Below are positions 31,988 through 40,837 of a stretch of DNA of 64,000 nt, piece after piece. Within the stretch, counting starts at the first letter, position 1. Each line of letters begins with the position of its first letter. The position numbers and the translations under genes were made by a program. This DNA comes from Pseudorhizobium tarimense (GTDB taxonomy: Bacteria > Pseudomonadota > Alphaproteobacteria > Rhizobiales > Rhizobiaceae), in the NCBI RefSeq assembly GCF_022968135.1, contig NZ_JALJRA010000003.1:62001-126000 (forward strand). The letters run 5' to 3'. Below the pieces are notes generated by a model, which was given only the letters and a program-made list of their open reading frames with translations, searched no databases and was not told the origin of the DNA.

Positions 31988-32293
31988 CTAGATTCCCGAA
32001 CCATCCAGCTCCGTCTCGTCCTCTCCCTCCCATGCGCTTGGCAAAGTGAGCTGGTCGGTGTTGGCAGCGGGCAGCGGCATCCAGCATTTCAGCTCCGGCT
32101 CCGCGTAGGCGATGATGCGGCCGGGGGCGGAATCGGAGGAGCGCCAGGCTTCAGGTCCGTATTGATCGCCCTTCGACCAAGAGACGAGGTCAACGGCGCC
32201 GGGGCCCTGTTCGGAGGGACGGATGGTGACGAGGATGCGGCTGCCGTCCCTTGGTGCGGTTCGCATCTGGCGCCAGCGGCTGAGTTCTTCCAT
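31988..32293 (-). CDS. Small hypothetical protein with APRDG motif
   Basis: This 101-residue protein opens with a Trp-rich segment, continues with TAPRDGSRILVTI and ends its core with CWMPLP. This pattern is common to short uncharacterised proteins of phage and rhizobial genomes, in which the N-terminal phrase is usually 'APKDG'. No catalytic residues are evident. ATG 32293 was chosen because the longer frame adds only unconserved sequence. Confidence 0.65.
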   Translation of the reverse strand: MEELSRWRQMRTAPRDGSRILVTIRPSEQGPGAVDLVSWSKGDQYGPEAWRSSDSAPGRIIAYAEPELKCWMPLPAANTDQLTLPSAWEGEDETELDGSGI

Positions 32294-32407
32294 CTCTGTC
32301 CTCCCGTGATGTGCGACGAGGCGGAGTGTCGCCTCGCGCAGGCATGGCGTCAACGCGTGTTCTGGGGCAAGAGTTCACGCAGGGCGTTTGTTGACGGCGT
32401 TTGGCCG

Positions 32408-32683
32408 TCAGGCGCCCTCGAACTTCACGGTCACGCCGCGCTGGCGGAAATAGGCCTGCATCAGCTTGCGGCCGGAGCGGTTGTTCTGGGCAAGTTTGGC
32501 CGGATCGAAGACGGCCTCCTGGCGGCCCTCCCGGGCGAGTGCTGCCTTCAGCGCCGAGATGTGCGTGTCGAGATCGGCATTGTCGTCTGCCAGCGATTGG
32601 TAGATGCGGTCGGTGGCCTCGGCCACGGTCAGTTCGCTCACCCGTGATACTCCTGTTGGTGTCGTTTGGCGGGCGCTTAGCAT
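32408..32683 (-). CDS. Hypothetical protein, conserved-looking
   Basis: This protein of about 91 residues consists mainly of helix-forming sequence (VAEATDRIYQSLADDNADLD and an Ala/Leu-rich continuation). It ends with SGRKLMQAYFRQRGVTVKFEGA-like sequence whose last residues look like a small beta strand. I do not recognise the family. It lies downstream of the frameshifted hypothetical gene on the same strand with about 30 bases between them, so the two may be co-transcribed. ATG 32701 is an alternative start. Confidence 0.6.
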   Translation of the reverse strand: MLSARQTTPTGVSRVSELTVAEATDRIYQSLADDNADLDTHISALKAALAREGRQEAVFDPAKLAQNNRSGRKLMQAYFRQRGVTVKFEGA

Positions 32684-32715
32684 GTTTTCGCCTGTTGCCA
32701 TACCGGAAGGTCGGA

Positions 32716-33347
32716 TCAGCGCAGCAGGCCGTCGAGGTCGAAATCGTACCATCCGGCGAGCGGCGGGGCATCGGCTTGGGTCTCGCCTGCGGTGTCGGGC
32801 TTCTCCTTGCCCTTCTTCAGCGACCGGGTGAGCTTGGCCTTGTAGGCAGCGCGCCGCCGGTTTTCGGCCGCTGCTTCCTTGTCGTGCTCGCGCCATTCGT
32901 CGACCGTGCCGTGGTCAAGCAGGTCCTTGACCAGCTTGGGATCGAAGACGTGGAAGGTGATCTGGCGGGCGCGGCCGCGCAGCTTGACAGTGCGGGTGCC
33001 GGCGCTTTTGAGGCGTCCTCCTCCAGCCATCGATGGCGCTCGGTGGTCGAGATCGACAGGATGTCCTGGATCTCGCGAGGGATGACCGGCAGGTCCTCTA
33101 TGCCGTCGAGCGCCTTCGTTATGCTGGCGGCGGTGCGGCGGAATTCCGCCTCGCTGCCTTCGGGCATGGCAAACGTCAGGGTGGCGACCGTGTAGCCGAG
33201 CGACTTGCGCACCGAAACCGGCAGGCGGGCGCGGATTTCCAGGAGGATGCCTTTGGCGCGGACGAGGGACCCGAAGGTCGCCGCCGCCGGCAGGGTCCAG
33301 GTCTCGGTGTATGCGGGAGGGGCCGTGTTCTTCTTGCTCTTTGCCAT
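32716..33347 (-). pseudogene. Hypothetical protein, frameshifted
   Basis: The N-terminal part (MAKSKKNTAPPAYTETWTLP to WLEEDASK) is in one frame. The C-terminal part, from GTRTVKLRG through FHVFDPKLVKDLL to the Lys-rich end and GWYDFDLDGLLR, is in another. Lengthening the T run at 33,006-33,009 (AAAA on the coding strand) by one base joins them into about 210 residues. I do not recognise the family. The middle segment has repeated beta-strand-like stretches (KSLGYTVATLTFAMP). It is probably intact in the organism. Confidence 0.65.
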
Positions 33348-33438
33348 CGCGCCAGCATGTGGCAATCGCGACGGTCGGCGTCAATGAAGGAGGGGCTGCC
33401 CCGGAGCCTTGCGGCACCGGGGCGGGAGGCCGTTATGA

Positions 33439-34209
33439 TCAGATGCCGAGGCCGCCAGCCATGGTGAGCTGCTGGCCGTTGATATAGCCGGCATGCGGAC
33501 CGGCGAGGAAGGCGATGGTTTCGGAGACCTCCTCCAGCGTCGCGATGCGGCGGATCGGGTGCATGTCGAGGATGGCGTCGCGGTTGGGCAATTCGCCGGA
33601 GACGTCTGCCGCCATGTCGGTCGGCATGATGCCGGGCTGGATGACGTTGACGGTGATGTCGCGTGAACCGAGTTCGCGGGCAATTCCCTTCGCATAACCG
33701 GCCAGCGCCCATTTGGTGCCGGTGTAATCGGCGACGCCAGGGAAGACGACATGGGAGCCGAGTGCGGAGCCGACGAAGATGATACGGCCGCCATCCGACA
33801 GCCTTGGAGCCGCAGCGCGAGTGTTGGCAATGGTGCCGAGCACGTTCACCTGCCACTGACGGTTATAGTGATCCCAGTCGAGCGACGGGTCGTCAACCAT
33901 CTGGCCCTGGATGGCGATGCCGGCATTGTTGACGAGGATGTCGAGGCGGCCGAATTCGGCGAGCACCTCATCGATGAGCGGGCGAGCGGAGGAGAGGTCG
34001 GCCTGGTCGCTCTTGACGGCAATGGCGCGGACGCCTTTCGCCTTTAGCCTTTCCACCACGGCGTTAGCCTTGTCGGCGGAGGCGGCATAGCTGATGGCGA
34101 CGTCGGCACCATGATTGGCCAGCGTTTCGGCAGTGGCTGCGCCGAGGCCGCGCGAGCCACCGGTGACGAGGGCCACCTTGCCCTGGAGGAACTTGGATGT
34201 GTCTGACAT
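33439..34209 (-). CDS. Short-chain dehydrogenase/reductase (SDR)
   Basis: This 256-residue classical SDR has a Rossmann cofactor motif TGGSRGLG, the NNAG segment in ILVNNAGIAI and the catalytic YxxxK in ADYTGTKWALAG. The preceding catalytic Ser position is filled by IIFVGSALGS. The substrate is unknown. It is divergent from a TetR-family gene, and its promoter region holds three copies of a 14-bp palindromic element. It is therefore very likely repressed by that regulator and induced by a small molecule, a common arrangement for SDR-TetR pairs. Confidence 0.93.
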   Translation of the reverse strand: MSDTSKFLQGKVALVTGGSRGLGAATAETLANHGADVAISYAASADKANAVVERLKAKGVRAIAVKSDQADLSSARPLIDEVLAEFGRLDILVNNAGIAIQGQMVDDPSLDWDHYNRQWQVNVLGTIANTRAAAPRLSDGGRIIFVGSALGSHVVFPGVADYTGTKWALAGYAKGIARELGSRDITVNVIQPGIMPTDMAADVSGELPNRDAILDMHPIRRIATLEEVSETIAFLAGPHAGYINGQQLTMAGGLGI

Positions 34210-34266
34210 GGGAATGCCTCTTCTTTGAATGGATCGATTGGCGCCGGAGGAGAAGCGCCGATTAAC

Positions 34267-34339
34267 ATAACGCGCGTTACGATAACGGTCGGTATGATAT
34301 TTGACCTTGAGCGTCAAGCGGTTTAATAATGGTCGTTAT
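34267..34339. promoter_or_regulatory. Three TetR-type operator repeats between SDR and TetR genes
   Basis: Three related 14-bp near-palindromes are visible: ATAACGCGCGTTAC (34,267), ATAACGGTCGGTAT (34,282) and ATAATGGTCGTTAT (34,326). The first two are back to back at 15-bp spacing. The third ends 12 bases before the TetR start. All follow ATAAyG-nn-CGkTAT, as expected for dimeric TetR-family repressors controlling both divergent genes. Confidence 0.7.
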
Positions 34340-34351
34340 GAAACAGCATGG

Positions 34352-34969
34352 ATGGATCTGATGGGACGCCGTCGGGAATTCGATATCGAACAGGCCCTGG
34401 ACGCGGCTCTCTGTGTCTTCTGGCGCAAGGGGTATGAAGGCGCGTCCTATGCGGACCTGACGGCGGCGGCGGGCGTCGAGCGTCCGGCGCTTTATTCCGC
34501 TTTCGGCAATAAGGAAGAGCTCTTCCGCAAGGCGTTGCAGCGCTATTACAAGCGCTTCCTGCACTATATGCCGGAGGCGCTGACGCTGCCGACGGCGCGC
34601 GAGGTGGCGGCCCATATCCTTTACGGGGCTGTCGACCTCAACACGCGCTTCGACGATCACCGCGGCTGCCTTTACATCAACGGCGTGCTTGCCGGTTCAG
34701 ACGAGGCCGAGCCGGTGCGGCAGGTGCTGATCCAAGGCCGTGCCATCGCGGAGCGCGAAATCCGGGAACGCTTCGAGCGTGCCAAGGCGGAGGGAGACCT
34801 GCCCGAAACCGCCAAGCCCGATGCGCTGGCCGCATTCCTGATGGCGGTCACGCATGGGATTGCAGTGCAAGCCAAAGCCGGCTTCAACCGCCAGACCCTT
34901 GAGGGTGTTGCCGAGCAGGCGCTGGCGAGTTGGCCACAGGGGCGGTCGCCGGACACGTCGGCAGGGTAA
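34352..34969 (+). CDS. TetR/AcrR family transcriptional regulator
   Basis: This regulator of about 205 residues has an N-terminal helix-turn-helix (ALDAALCVFWRKGYEGASYADLTAAAGVE is typical, with recognition helix near PALYSAFGNKEELF) and an all-helical ligand-binding C-terminal domain. It is divergent from the SDR gene with shared operators, so self-repression and SDR control are likely. ATG 34352 and ATG 34361 are both plausible starts. The ligand is unknown. Confidence 0.9.
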   Translation: MDLMGRRREFDIEQALDAALCVFWRKGYEGASYADLTAAAGVERPALYSAFGNKEELFRKALQRYYKRFLHYMPEALTLPTAREVAAHILYGAVDLNTRFDDHRGCLYINGVLAGSDEAEPVRQVLIQGRAIAEREIRERFERAKAEGDLPETAKPDALAAFLMAVTHGIAVQAKAGFNRQTLEGVAEQALASWPQGRSPDTSAG

Positions 34970-34985
34970 CGGGGGATGGCAGCTT

Positions 34986-35734
34986 CTAGGGCTGGTGGCG
35001 CTTGCGGAAGCGGTCGTAGTCGAACTCGCCGAGTTCTTCGATGGCGTTCTCGTTGAGCGGCGGTGTGTAGCGGCGGTCGCCGGGGTCGACGCCGGCAGTC
35101 TCGTCGAAGGGGGGGGCGTAGTGGCGTGAGACGCGCTCGTCGGCCACCTCGACGACGATCGCCACCAGCCGGCCGTCGCGCACAACGAGATCGTTGATGT
35201 AGCCCCAGCGGTTGTTGTCACCGAGATAGGCATGGTCGCCGATCAGGTCGCGCGCCTGAAAGACGTCTTCGCCAAGATCCATGGCATCTCCACCTCGACC
35301 GTGCCGACGGAGCCCGTGTCGCGCTTCTCGAGGATGCCGCTCGGGTCGAAGCCGGTATATTCGGTGATATTGTCGGCATCGATCGGAACGTTGACGTCCT
35401 CCCGCTCGTCCGAGAACTCGATCTCGTCCCAGGGGATGCTGACATGCGTTTCGCCGCGGCCAGGAATGCCGTCTATCCGGGCGATGATAGCCAGCGCCTT
35501 GCCGTTCTCGGAGAAGATGATGTTCTCGATGTCGCCGATCATGTCACCGCTGCGGTCCATCACGCGCGCCTGGTCGAAGAGGTTTTCGACGCTTGAGGCG
35601 CGGTCGAAGAGCGGCTGGTAGCTCCAGTCGGGCAGGATCTTGACGGTGGTACCGGCATCCGGCGTCTGAGCAAAAGCAGGCGAGCCTGCGGCCGTGGCGG
35701 CGGCGAAGAGAAGGGCAAGGGCAGATCGGGTCAT
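34986..35734 (-). pseudogene. Exported PRC-barrel protein, frameshifted
   Basis: The N-terminal frame gives a signal peptide (ending AGSPAFAQ) and a PRC-barrel domain with DRSGDMIGDIENIIFSENG. The frame then breaks near 35,283. The other frame continues with MDLGEDVFQARDLIGDHAYL and a second PRC-barrel-like repeat (NNRWGYINDLVVRDGRLVA) to 34,986. Adding one G to the GG at 35,283-35,284 gives the joined product of about 248 residues. It is adjacent to two other exported proteins on the same strand. The function is unknown. Confidence 0.8.
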
Positions 35735-35782
35735 CTCGCTGTCCTCCGGGGTTTGGACGGGAATTGCGGGCGGAGAAACGGC

Positions 35783-35811
35783 GGAGGCGGCCGACGGGGC
35801 CGGCCGCCTCC
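35783..35811 (-). terminator. Stem-loop after the Ser/Thr/Gly-rich exported protein
   Basis: A perfect 10-bp stem (GGAGGCGGCC/GGCCGCCTCC) with a nine-base loop lies 58 bases past the stop of the gene at 35,869-36,246. A short T run follows on the minus strand. It separates that gene from the PRC-barrel gene. Confidence 0.6.
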
Positions 35812-35868
35812 TTGTAGGTATTGGATGATCATCCGGCGGACTGCCGCTTCGTCGGCAGCCCTGCGCGA

Positions 35869-36246
35869 TCAGTCGTTGGACTGGCCGTTCGTGGAACCGG
35901 AATCGGTGCCGCTGCCGCTGGTCGTGCCAGTGCCGCTGGTCGTGCCGGTACCGGTGCCGCCGATCGGCGGATCGATGACCATCAGCACCGTATTGCCGTC
36001 TGCGGTCTGGGCGCGCACCAGGTAGGAGGTGTCAAGGATCTCGACCTGCTGGAAGCCGGCATCAGTGAGCTGCTGGCGGACCTTGTCCTGCGCCATAGCT
36101 GCGTCGGGATTCGTCTGGCTGGAGCCGGCGGTCGTTTCGGTCGAGGTGCCGGACGCCGAAGCATTGCCCGAGCTGTCATTGCTGGTCTGCGCCATGGCAG
36201 AGGCGGCGAGAAGGGTGGACGCAAGTGTTGCAACTACGAGTTTCAT
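35869..36246 (-). CDS. Small exported protein with Ser/Thr/Gly-rich ends
   Basis: This 125-residue protein has a signal peptide (residues 1-19, ending ASAMA). A Ser/Thr linker leads to a folded core of about 50 residues (VRQQLTDAGFQQVEILDTSY then LVRAQTADGNTVLMVIDPP), and the tail is an imperfect Gly/Thr/Ser repeat. The core resembles PepSY-like small periplasmic domains, but I cannot assign it firmly. It sits between the PRC-barrel and EF-hand exported proteins, each as a separate unit. Confidence 0.75.
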   Translation of the reverse strand: MKLVVATLASTLLAASAMAQTSNDSSGNASASGTSTETTAGSSQTNPDAAMAQDKVRQQLTDAGFQQVEILDTSYLVRAQTADGNTVLMVIDPPIGGTGTGTTSGTGTTSGSGTDSGSTNGQSND

Positions 36247-36300
36247 GAGATGTCTCCTCTATAATCAAAAGATCGTCTGGTGGTGGATTAGGTCTGTCTC

Positions 36301-36330
36301 AGAGGATGCCGGCAGCGCCGGCAATCCTCT
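36301..36330 (-). terminator. Imperfect stem-loop after the EF-hand gene
   Basis: AGAGGAT-GCCGGC-agc-GCCGGC-AATCCTCT forms a long hairpin with one bulged base, 20 bases past the EF-hand gene stop. It lacks a strong T tract. Confidence 0.5.
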
Positions 36331-36350
36331 CCCATTACGCGTCAAGGGTG

Positions 36351-36779
36351 TTAGACGTCGAACCAGCCGCCATCGCCCATGTCGTCGCCAACATCGCCGA
36401 ACTCAGGCTCTTCGATGATGTTGTTGTTGTCGGCGTCGTAGCTCGTGTAGAGGCCGTTATAGTATTCGTCCTCGCTGATGGCGGAATCGGAATCGGCATC
36501 CCATTCCTCGAACCAGCCGTCGCCGTAGCGGTCGTTGAAGGCCTGCTGGTTATCGCCGACGCCCGTTTCGATCTCCGATTGCGTCAGCGTGCCGCTGTCG
36601 TCGGCATCCCAGGTGTCAAAGGCGTTGTTCTGTTCGAAACCGGTACGGAACTCGCTTTCGTTGATCCCGTCATTGCCGTCTGTATTCCAGTCGCTGTAGT
36701 TCGCCGCCATGACCGGCGCCGCTACCAGCGACAGAGCAAATGTGGAAGCAGCAAGCTTGGTCGCAACCTTGTTCAACAT
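36351..36779 (-). CDS. Exported protein with four EF-hand-like loops
   Basis: This 142-residue protein has a signal peptide (residues 1-25, ending APVMAA) and four acidic loops with the DxDxDG-type calcium pattern: WNTDGNDGINESEF, WDADDSGTLTQSEI, WDADSDSAISEDEY and YDADNNNIIEEPEF. Calcium binding is likely from these loops. The aromatic residues around them (Trp/Tyr before each loop) are also regular. It is the first of three successive minus-strand exported proteins. A periplasmic role is inferred. Confidence 0.88.
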   Translation of the reverse strand: MLNKVATKLAASTFALSLVAAPVMAANYSDWNTDGNDGINESEFRTGFEQNNAFDTWDADDSGTLTQSEIETGVGDNQQAFNDRYGDGWFEEWDADSDSAISEDEYYNGLYTSYDADNNNIIEEPEFGDVGDDMGDGGWFDV

Positions 36780-37003
36780 GGTTGTCTCCTCTCTTGTTTT
36801 TCTCTTTGCTTAGTTGAGCGCTTTCGTTGACGCTCAGGGGGGCAAACCTGTGACAGATGGAAATGTTTCGAGCGCCGGCGCCGTTATTCCTCCCGGCGCA
36901 ATCACAGGTTGGCGAGCATCTTGATCCTGAACTCGGGCCGTGGAGTTGAAGATGTCTGACTGTCGCGAGTAAGGTGCCGGCTCGAAGCAGAAGGGAGCGG
37001 CGG

Positions 37004-38404
37004 GTGGCGGAACGTGACGAGATCGAGAGCATCTTTTCCCGGCAGAGGGCAGGAGCGGCCGAGCGGCGGCAGAGGTTCGGGCTGGAGGAACGGAAAGGTG
37101 CACTTGCCCATCTGAGGCAGACGATCGAGCGGCGCGAGCGCGACATTGTCGCTGCGTTGCGCAAGGATTTCGGCAAGTCGGAGCCGGAGGTCATTCTGAC
37201 CGAAATCCTGCCGGTGCTGCAGGAAATCCGCCACGCCATGCGCCACCTGAAGGGCTGGATGCGTGAGCGCCGAGTGGCGCCGACGCTGGCGACCTTCGGG
37301 ACCTCCGCACGCATTCGCCCGGAGCCGCGCGGCGTCTGCCTGATCATCGCGCCGTGGAACTATCCGTTCAACCTGGCGCTCGGGCCGCTCGTTTCAGCAC
37401 TGGCTGCCGGCAACAGTGCGGTGGTGAAACCCTCGGAGATGACGCCGGCGACGGCAAAGGTAATTGCCGAGATCATCACGGAGACCTTTCCGCCGGAGCT
37501 GGTGGCGGTGGTGCAGGGGGACAAGGAAGTGGCGCAGCGGCTGCTGGAAGAGCCCTTTGACCATATCTTCTTCACCGGTAGCCCTCAGGTCGGCAAGATC
37601 GTGATGGCGGCTGCGGCAAAGCACCTGTCCTCCGTGACGCTGGAACTCGGCGGTAAGTCGCCCACCATTGTCGGCCCTGGTGCCGACCTAGAGAAGGCGG
37701 CGCGGTGGATTGCCTTCGGCAAGTTCGTCAATGCCGGCCAGACCTGCATCGCACCAGACCACGTCTTCGTCCACCGCAGCGTCGAGGCGGAGTTTGCCGC
37801 GGCGGTGCGGGCGGCGATCGGCCGCTCCTATGGCGAGGACGCCCGTGCGAGCGGGGACTATGCCCGAATCGTCAACGAGCAGCATGCGACACGCCTGCGC
37901 CGGCTTCTTGACGATGCGGTCGGAAAAGGTGCGCGCATCACTTTTGGCGGCGGGGGCGAGGGGACCTATCTGGCACCGACGCTGGTGGAGGCGATCACGC
38001 CGCAGATGGAGATAGACGAGGAGGAGATCTTCGGACCCGTGCTGCCGCTGATGGCCTATGACGACCTGGGTTCAGTAATCGAGCGCATCAACAGCCGGCC
38101 GAAACCCTTGGCGCTCTACATCTTCGAAAAGGATCCGGCTTTCGCCGAAGAGGTGATCTCCCGCACATCCTCGGGCGGTGTCGGCGTCAACCTCACCACC
38201 ATGCAATATACCCACCCGAGGCTGCCGTTCGGCGGCGTCAACAATTCCGGCATCGGTGCCGGGCACGGATACTTCGGATTCCAGGCCTTCAGCCACGAGA
38301 AGCCGATCCTGACGGATCGCCGCTCCATGGTGCCGATGCTCTTTCCGCCCTACACGACGCGGGTGGAGCGGCTGATCCGGATCGGGCGGCGGTTCCTCGG
38401 CTGA
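37004..38404 (+). CDS. Aldehyde dehydrogenase (coniferyl-aldehyde-dehydrogenase-like)
   Basis: This 466-residue NAD(P)-dependent dehydrogenase has the active-site Cys in NAGQTCIAPDH and the Glu in LELGGKSPTIV. PWNYPFNLALGPL is the cofactor-site motif. Length and the start of the domain (RRQRFGLEERKGALAHLRQ) match the class 3/coniferyl aldehyde dehydrogenase group, often membrane-linked through a C-terminal hydrophobic segment. GTG 37004 has AAGGGAG six bases upstream and fits the N-terminus. It is a single gene whose end faces the EamA gene. The actual aldehyde is unknown. Confidence 0.92.
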   Translation: MAERDEIESIFSRQRAGAAERRQRFGLEERKGALAHLRQTIERRERDIVAALRKDFGKSEPEVILTEILPVLQEIRHAMRHLKGWMRERRVAPTLATFGTSARIRPEPRGVCLIIAPWNYPFNLALGPLVSALAAGNSAVVKPSEMTPATAKVIAEIITETFPPELVAVVQGDKEVAQRLLEEPFDHIFFTGSPQVGKIVMAAAAKHLSSVTLELGGKSPTIVGPGADLEKAARWIAFGKFVNAGQTCIAPDHVFVHRSVEAEFAAAVRAAIGRSYGEDARASGDYARIVNEQHATRLRRLLDDAVGKGARITFGGGGEGTYLAPTLVEAITPQMEIDEEEIFGPVLPLMAYDDLGSVIERINSRPKPLALYIFEKDPAFAEEVISRTSSGGVGVNLTTMQYTHPRLPFGGVNNSGIGAGHGYFGFQAFSHEKPILTDRRSMVPMLFPPYTTRVERLIRIGRRFLG

Positions 38405-38417
38405 CGGATCTGCCTGC

Positions 38418-39281
38418 CTATCGCGCGAAGCGCTTGGCTCCCGCAACGCAAAGGATGACGGCAAGTGTCACGGCGATCATTGCGGGGCTTACGGTTTCGC
38501 CGAGCAGTGTGGCGGCAAGCGCAAGCCCCAGGAACGGCTGCAGCAGCTGCAACTGGCCGACCCCGGCGATGCCGCCCAAGGCAAGCCCACGATACCAGAA
38601 GACGAAGCCAACAAGCATGCTGAAGACGGAGACATAGGCAAGGCCGAACCAGGCGGCCGGGCGTGCTGTCTCCAAGCTGGACGGCAGCCTTGCCAGGGCA
38701 AGCAGTGCCATGAGCGGCAGCGACAGCACCAGCGCCCAGCAGATGACCTGCCAGCCGCCGAGCCGACGCGACAGCCGCGCGCCTTCGGCATAGCCGAGGC
38801 CGCAGACTGTGATGGCGGCAAGCATCAGCATGTCGCCGAGTGGTGATGCGCTCAGTCCATCCTTGAGCGCAAAGCTCGCGACAAGCGCGCTGCCGAGACA
38901 GGAGAACAGCCAGAAGGTGGGCTTCGGCCGCTCGCCGCCGCGCAGGACGCCGAAGATTGCGGTCGACAGCGGCAAGAGGCCGATGAAGACGATGGAGTGC
39001 GCGGCGGTGACGTGCTCGAGCGCCAGCGCTGTCAGGAGAGGGAAGCCGACCACGACGCCGAGCGCCACAACGGCAAGCGGCGCAAGGTCGCTCCGGAGGG
39101 GGCGCTTCTCCCGAAAGGCCGCGAGCAGCAGGATCGCCAGGAGGCCGGCGATGGAAGCGCGAATACCCGTTAAAAACAGGGGGTGGAAGTCGGCAACTGC
39201 CGCTCGTGTCGCTGGTAGGGATCCCGCGAAGATCGCCACCCCCGCAAAGCCATTGATCCAGCCGCTCGTCGTCTTGTCCAT
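38418..39281 (-). CDS. EamA/DMT family transporter
   Basis: This 287-residue membrane protein has ten hydrophobic helices in two EamA halves, typical of RhaT/YdcZ-like drug or metabolite exporters. Motifs include SLPATRAAVADFHPLFLTGIR near the first helices, LGGIAGVGQLQLLQPF and LALAATLLGE in the second half. It is divergent from a MocR-type regulator, with a perfect palindrome in the 113-base gap. MocR-regulated EamA exporters of amino-acid-like compounds are a recurrent arrangement, but the cargo cannot be named. Confidence 0.9.
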   Translation of the reverse strand: MDKTTSGWINGFAGVAIFAGSLPATRAAVADFHPLFLTGIRASIAGLLAILLLAAFREKRPLRSDLAPLAVVALGVVVGFPLLTALALEHVTAAHSIVFIGLLPLSTAIFGVLRGGERPKPTFWLFSCLGSALVASFALKDGLSASPLGDMLMLAAITVCGLGYAEGARLSRRLGGWQVICWALVLSLPLMALLALARLPSSLETARPAAWFGLAYVSVFSMLVGFVFWYRGLALGGIAGVGQLQLLQPFLGLALAATLLGETVSPAMIAVTLAVILCVAGAKRFAR

Positions 39282-39353
39282 GCCTGTCACCTGTCCTCAT
39301 CGTTGCGATTCTAACGTAAGCGAAAGCACGTGGTGCTTGAAGCGACGATGCAT

Positions 39354-39373
39354 TACAGTTTCGCCAAACTGTA
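39354..39373. promoter_or_regulatory. Palindromic operator in the EamA-MocR intergenic region
   Basis: TACAGTTT-cgcc-AAACTGTA is a perfect 8-4-8 inverted repeat located 21 bases before the MocR-type gene start and 72 bases before the EamA start. It is a good candidate for the binding site of the adjacent GntR/MocR regulator. Confidence 0.7.
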
Positions 39374-39394
39374 GTGATGCGGGAGGCAGTACGG

Positions 39395-40837
39395 ATGGAC
39401 GTGACTTCGGCCGGCGGCGGTGGCCAGATCGGGCGGGTGGTTGACGCCATCCGACAGCGGATTGCGGCGAGGGCGCTGCCTGCGGATGCTAAACTGCCTT
39501 CCATCCGCGCGTTTGCCCGGACCTTGGATGTCTCGACCTCCACCGTTGCGGAAGCCTATGAGCGGCTGGTGGCAGAGGGCGTGATCCGGTCTCGGCCGGG
39601 TTCCGGATTCTATGTCACGCGCGCACCACAGCCATTATCGCTGGCGGCGGTCGGACCGCGCCTGGAGCGGGCGGTCGACCCGCTCTGGGTGTCGCGACAG
39701 TCGCTTGAAGGAGGGACAGAGGTTCTCAAGCCGGGGTGCGGCTGGCTCCCGGCGGACTGGATGCCGGCGGAGGAAATGCGCCGCGCTCTGCGCCAGCTTT
39801 CCCGGACGGAGGCTGCCGTGCTAACCGACTACGGCACGCCGCTCGGACACCTTCCTTTGCGCCAATTGCTTTCCGCGAGGCTCGTAGAGGAAGGGGTGAT
39901 GGCGCTGCCCGAACAGGTTCTCCTGACGGAAAGCGGCACGCAGGCGATTGACATGCTCTGCCGGCTGCTGCTGGAGCCGGGGGACACGGTCCTCGTCGAC
40001 GATCCATGCTACTTCAACTTCCTGGCGTTGCTTCGTGCCCATCGGGTCAAGGTCATCGGGATCCCGCGGATGCCGACTGGTCCGGATCTCGCGGCCTTCT
40101 CCGCCGCACTCACGGAGCACGCGCCGCGGCTCTACATCACCAATTGCGGGCTGCATAATCCGACGGGTGCGACGCTGTCGCTTGCAACTGCGCACCGCGT
40201 GCTTGCGCTGTCCGAGGAGGCCCGCTTGACGATCGTGGAAGACGATATCTTCTGCGACTTCTGCCCCGAGCCATCTACGCGGCTTGCGGCGCTCGACGGG
40301 CTCGACCGGGTGATCCAGATCGGCAGCTTCTCCAAGACCCTCACTGCGGCAGCCCGTTGCGGTTATATAGCGGCACGGAGTGACTGGATCGAGCGACTAA
40401 CAGACCTGAAGATCGCCAGCAGCTTCGGCGGCAATCCGATCTCGGCGGCGCTGATCTACGCGCTTCTGCGCGACGGCAGCTACCGGCGCCACCTCAACGG
40501 CTTGCGCGAGCGGCTGAGCAGAGCACGAGGCGAGGTTGGTGCGAAGCTGAAAGCGCTCGGCATCCGCCCATGGATCGAGCCGGGAGGCGGGATCTTCCTC
40601 TGGTGCGCGCTGCCGGAGGGGCTGGATGCGGCGGAAGTTGCGCGACTGGCGCTGGAGCAGGATGTGGTGCTGGCGCCCGGCAATGTGTTCAGCGCGTCGC
40701 AGAGCGCCAGGTCATTCATGCGCTTCAACGTGGCGCAGTGCCGTGAACCGAAGGTCTTCGGAGTGCTGAGAGGTGCGATGGCGCAGGCGCGGCGTTCTGG
40801 CACGCCCAGGCATGGGGAGGCGGGGGTGTCGGCCTAG
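39395..40837 (+). CDS. MocR-type regulator (GntR domain + aminotransferase fold)
   Basis: This 480-residue protein has an N-terminal winged helix (about residues 10-75, with KLPSIRAFARTLDVSTSTV) fused to a fold-type I aminotransferase domain. The PLP lysine lies in IGSFSKTLTAAARCGY, and GLHNPTGATLS is the aminotransferase pocket motif. MocR proteins use PLP as a sensor rather than an enzyme. Its divergent neighbour, an EamA exporter, is the likely target. ATG 39395 follows GGGAGG. The stop codon interlocks with that of the GGDEF-EAL gene on the other strand. Confidence 0.92.
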   Translation: MDVTSAGGGGQIGRVVDAIRQRIAARALPADAKLPSIRAFARTLDVSTSTVAEAYERLVAEGVIRSRPGSGFYVTRAPQPLSLAAVGPRLERAVDPLWVSRQSLEGGTEVLKPGCGWLPADWMPAEEMRRALRQLSRTEAAVLTDYGTPLGHLPLRQLLSARLVEEGVMALPEQVLLTESGTQAIDMLCRLLLEPGDTVLVDDPCYFNFLALLRAHRVKVIGIPRMPTGPDLAAFSAALTEHAPRLYITNCGLHNPTGATLSLATAHRVLALSEEARLTIVEDDIFCDFCPEPSTRLAALDGLDRVIQIGSFSKTLTAAARCGYIAARSDWIERLTDLKIASSFGGNPISAALIYALLRDGSYRRHLNGLRERLSRARGEVGAKLKALGIRPWIEPGGGIFLWCALPEGLDAAEVARLALEQDVVLAPGNVFSASQSARSFMRFNVAQCREPKVFGVLRGAMAQARRSGTPRHGEAGVSA

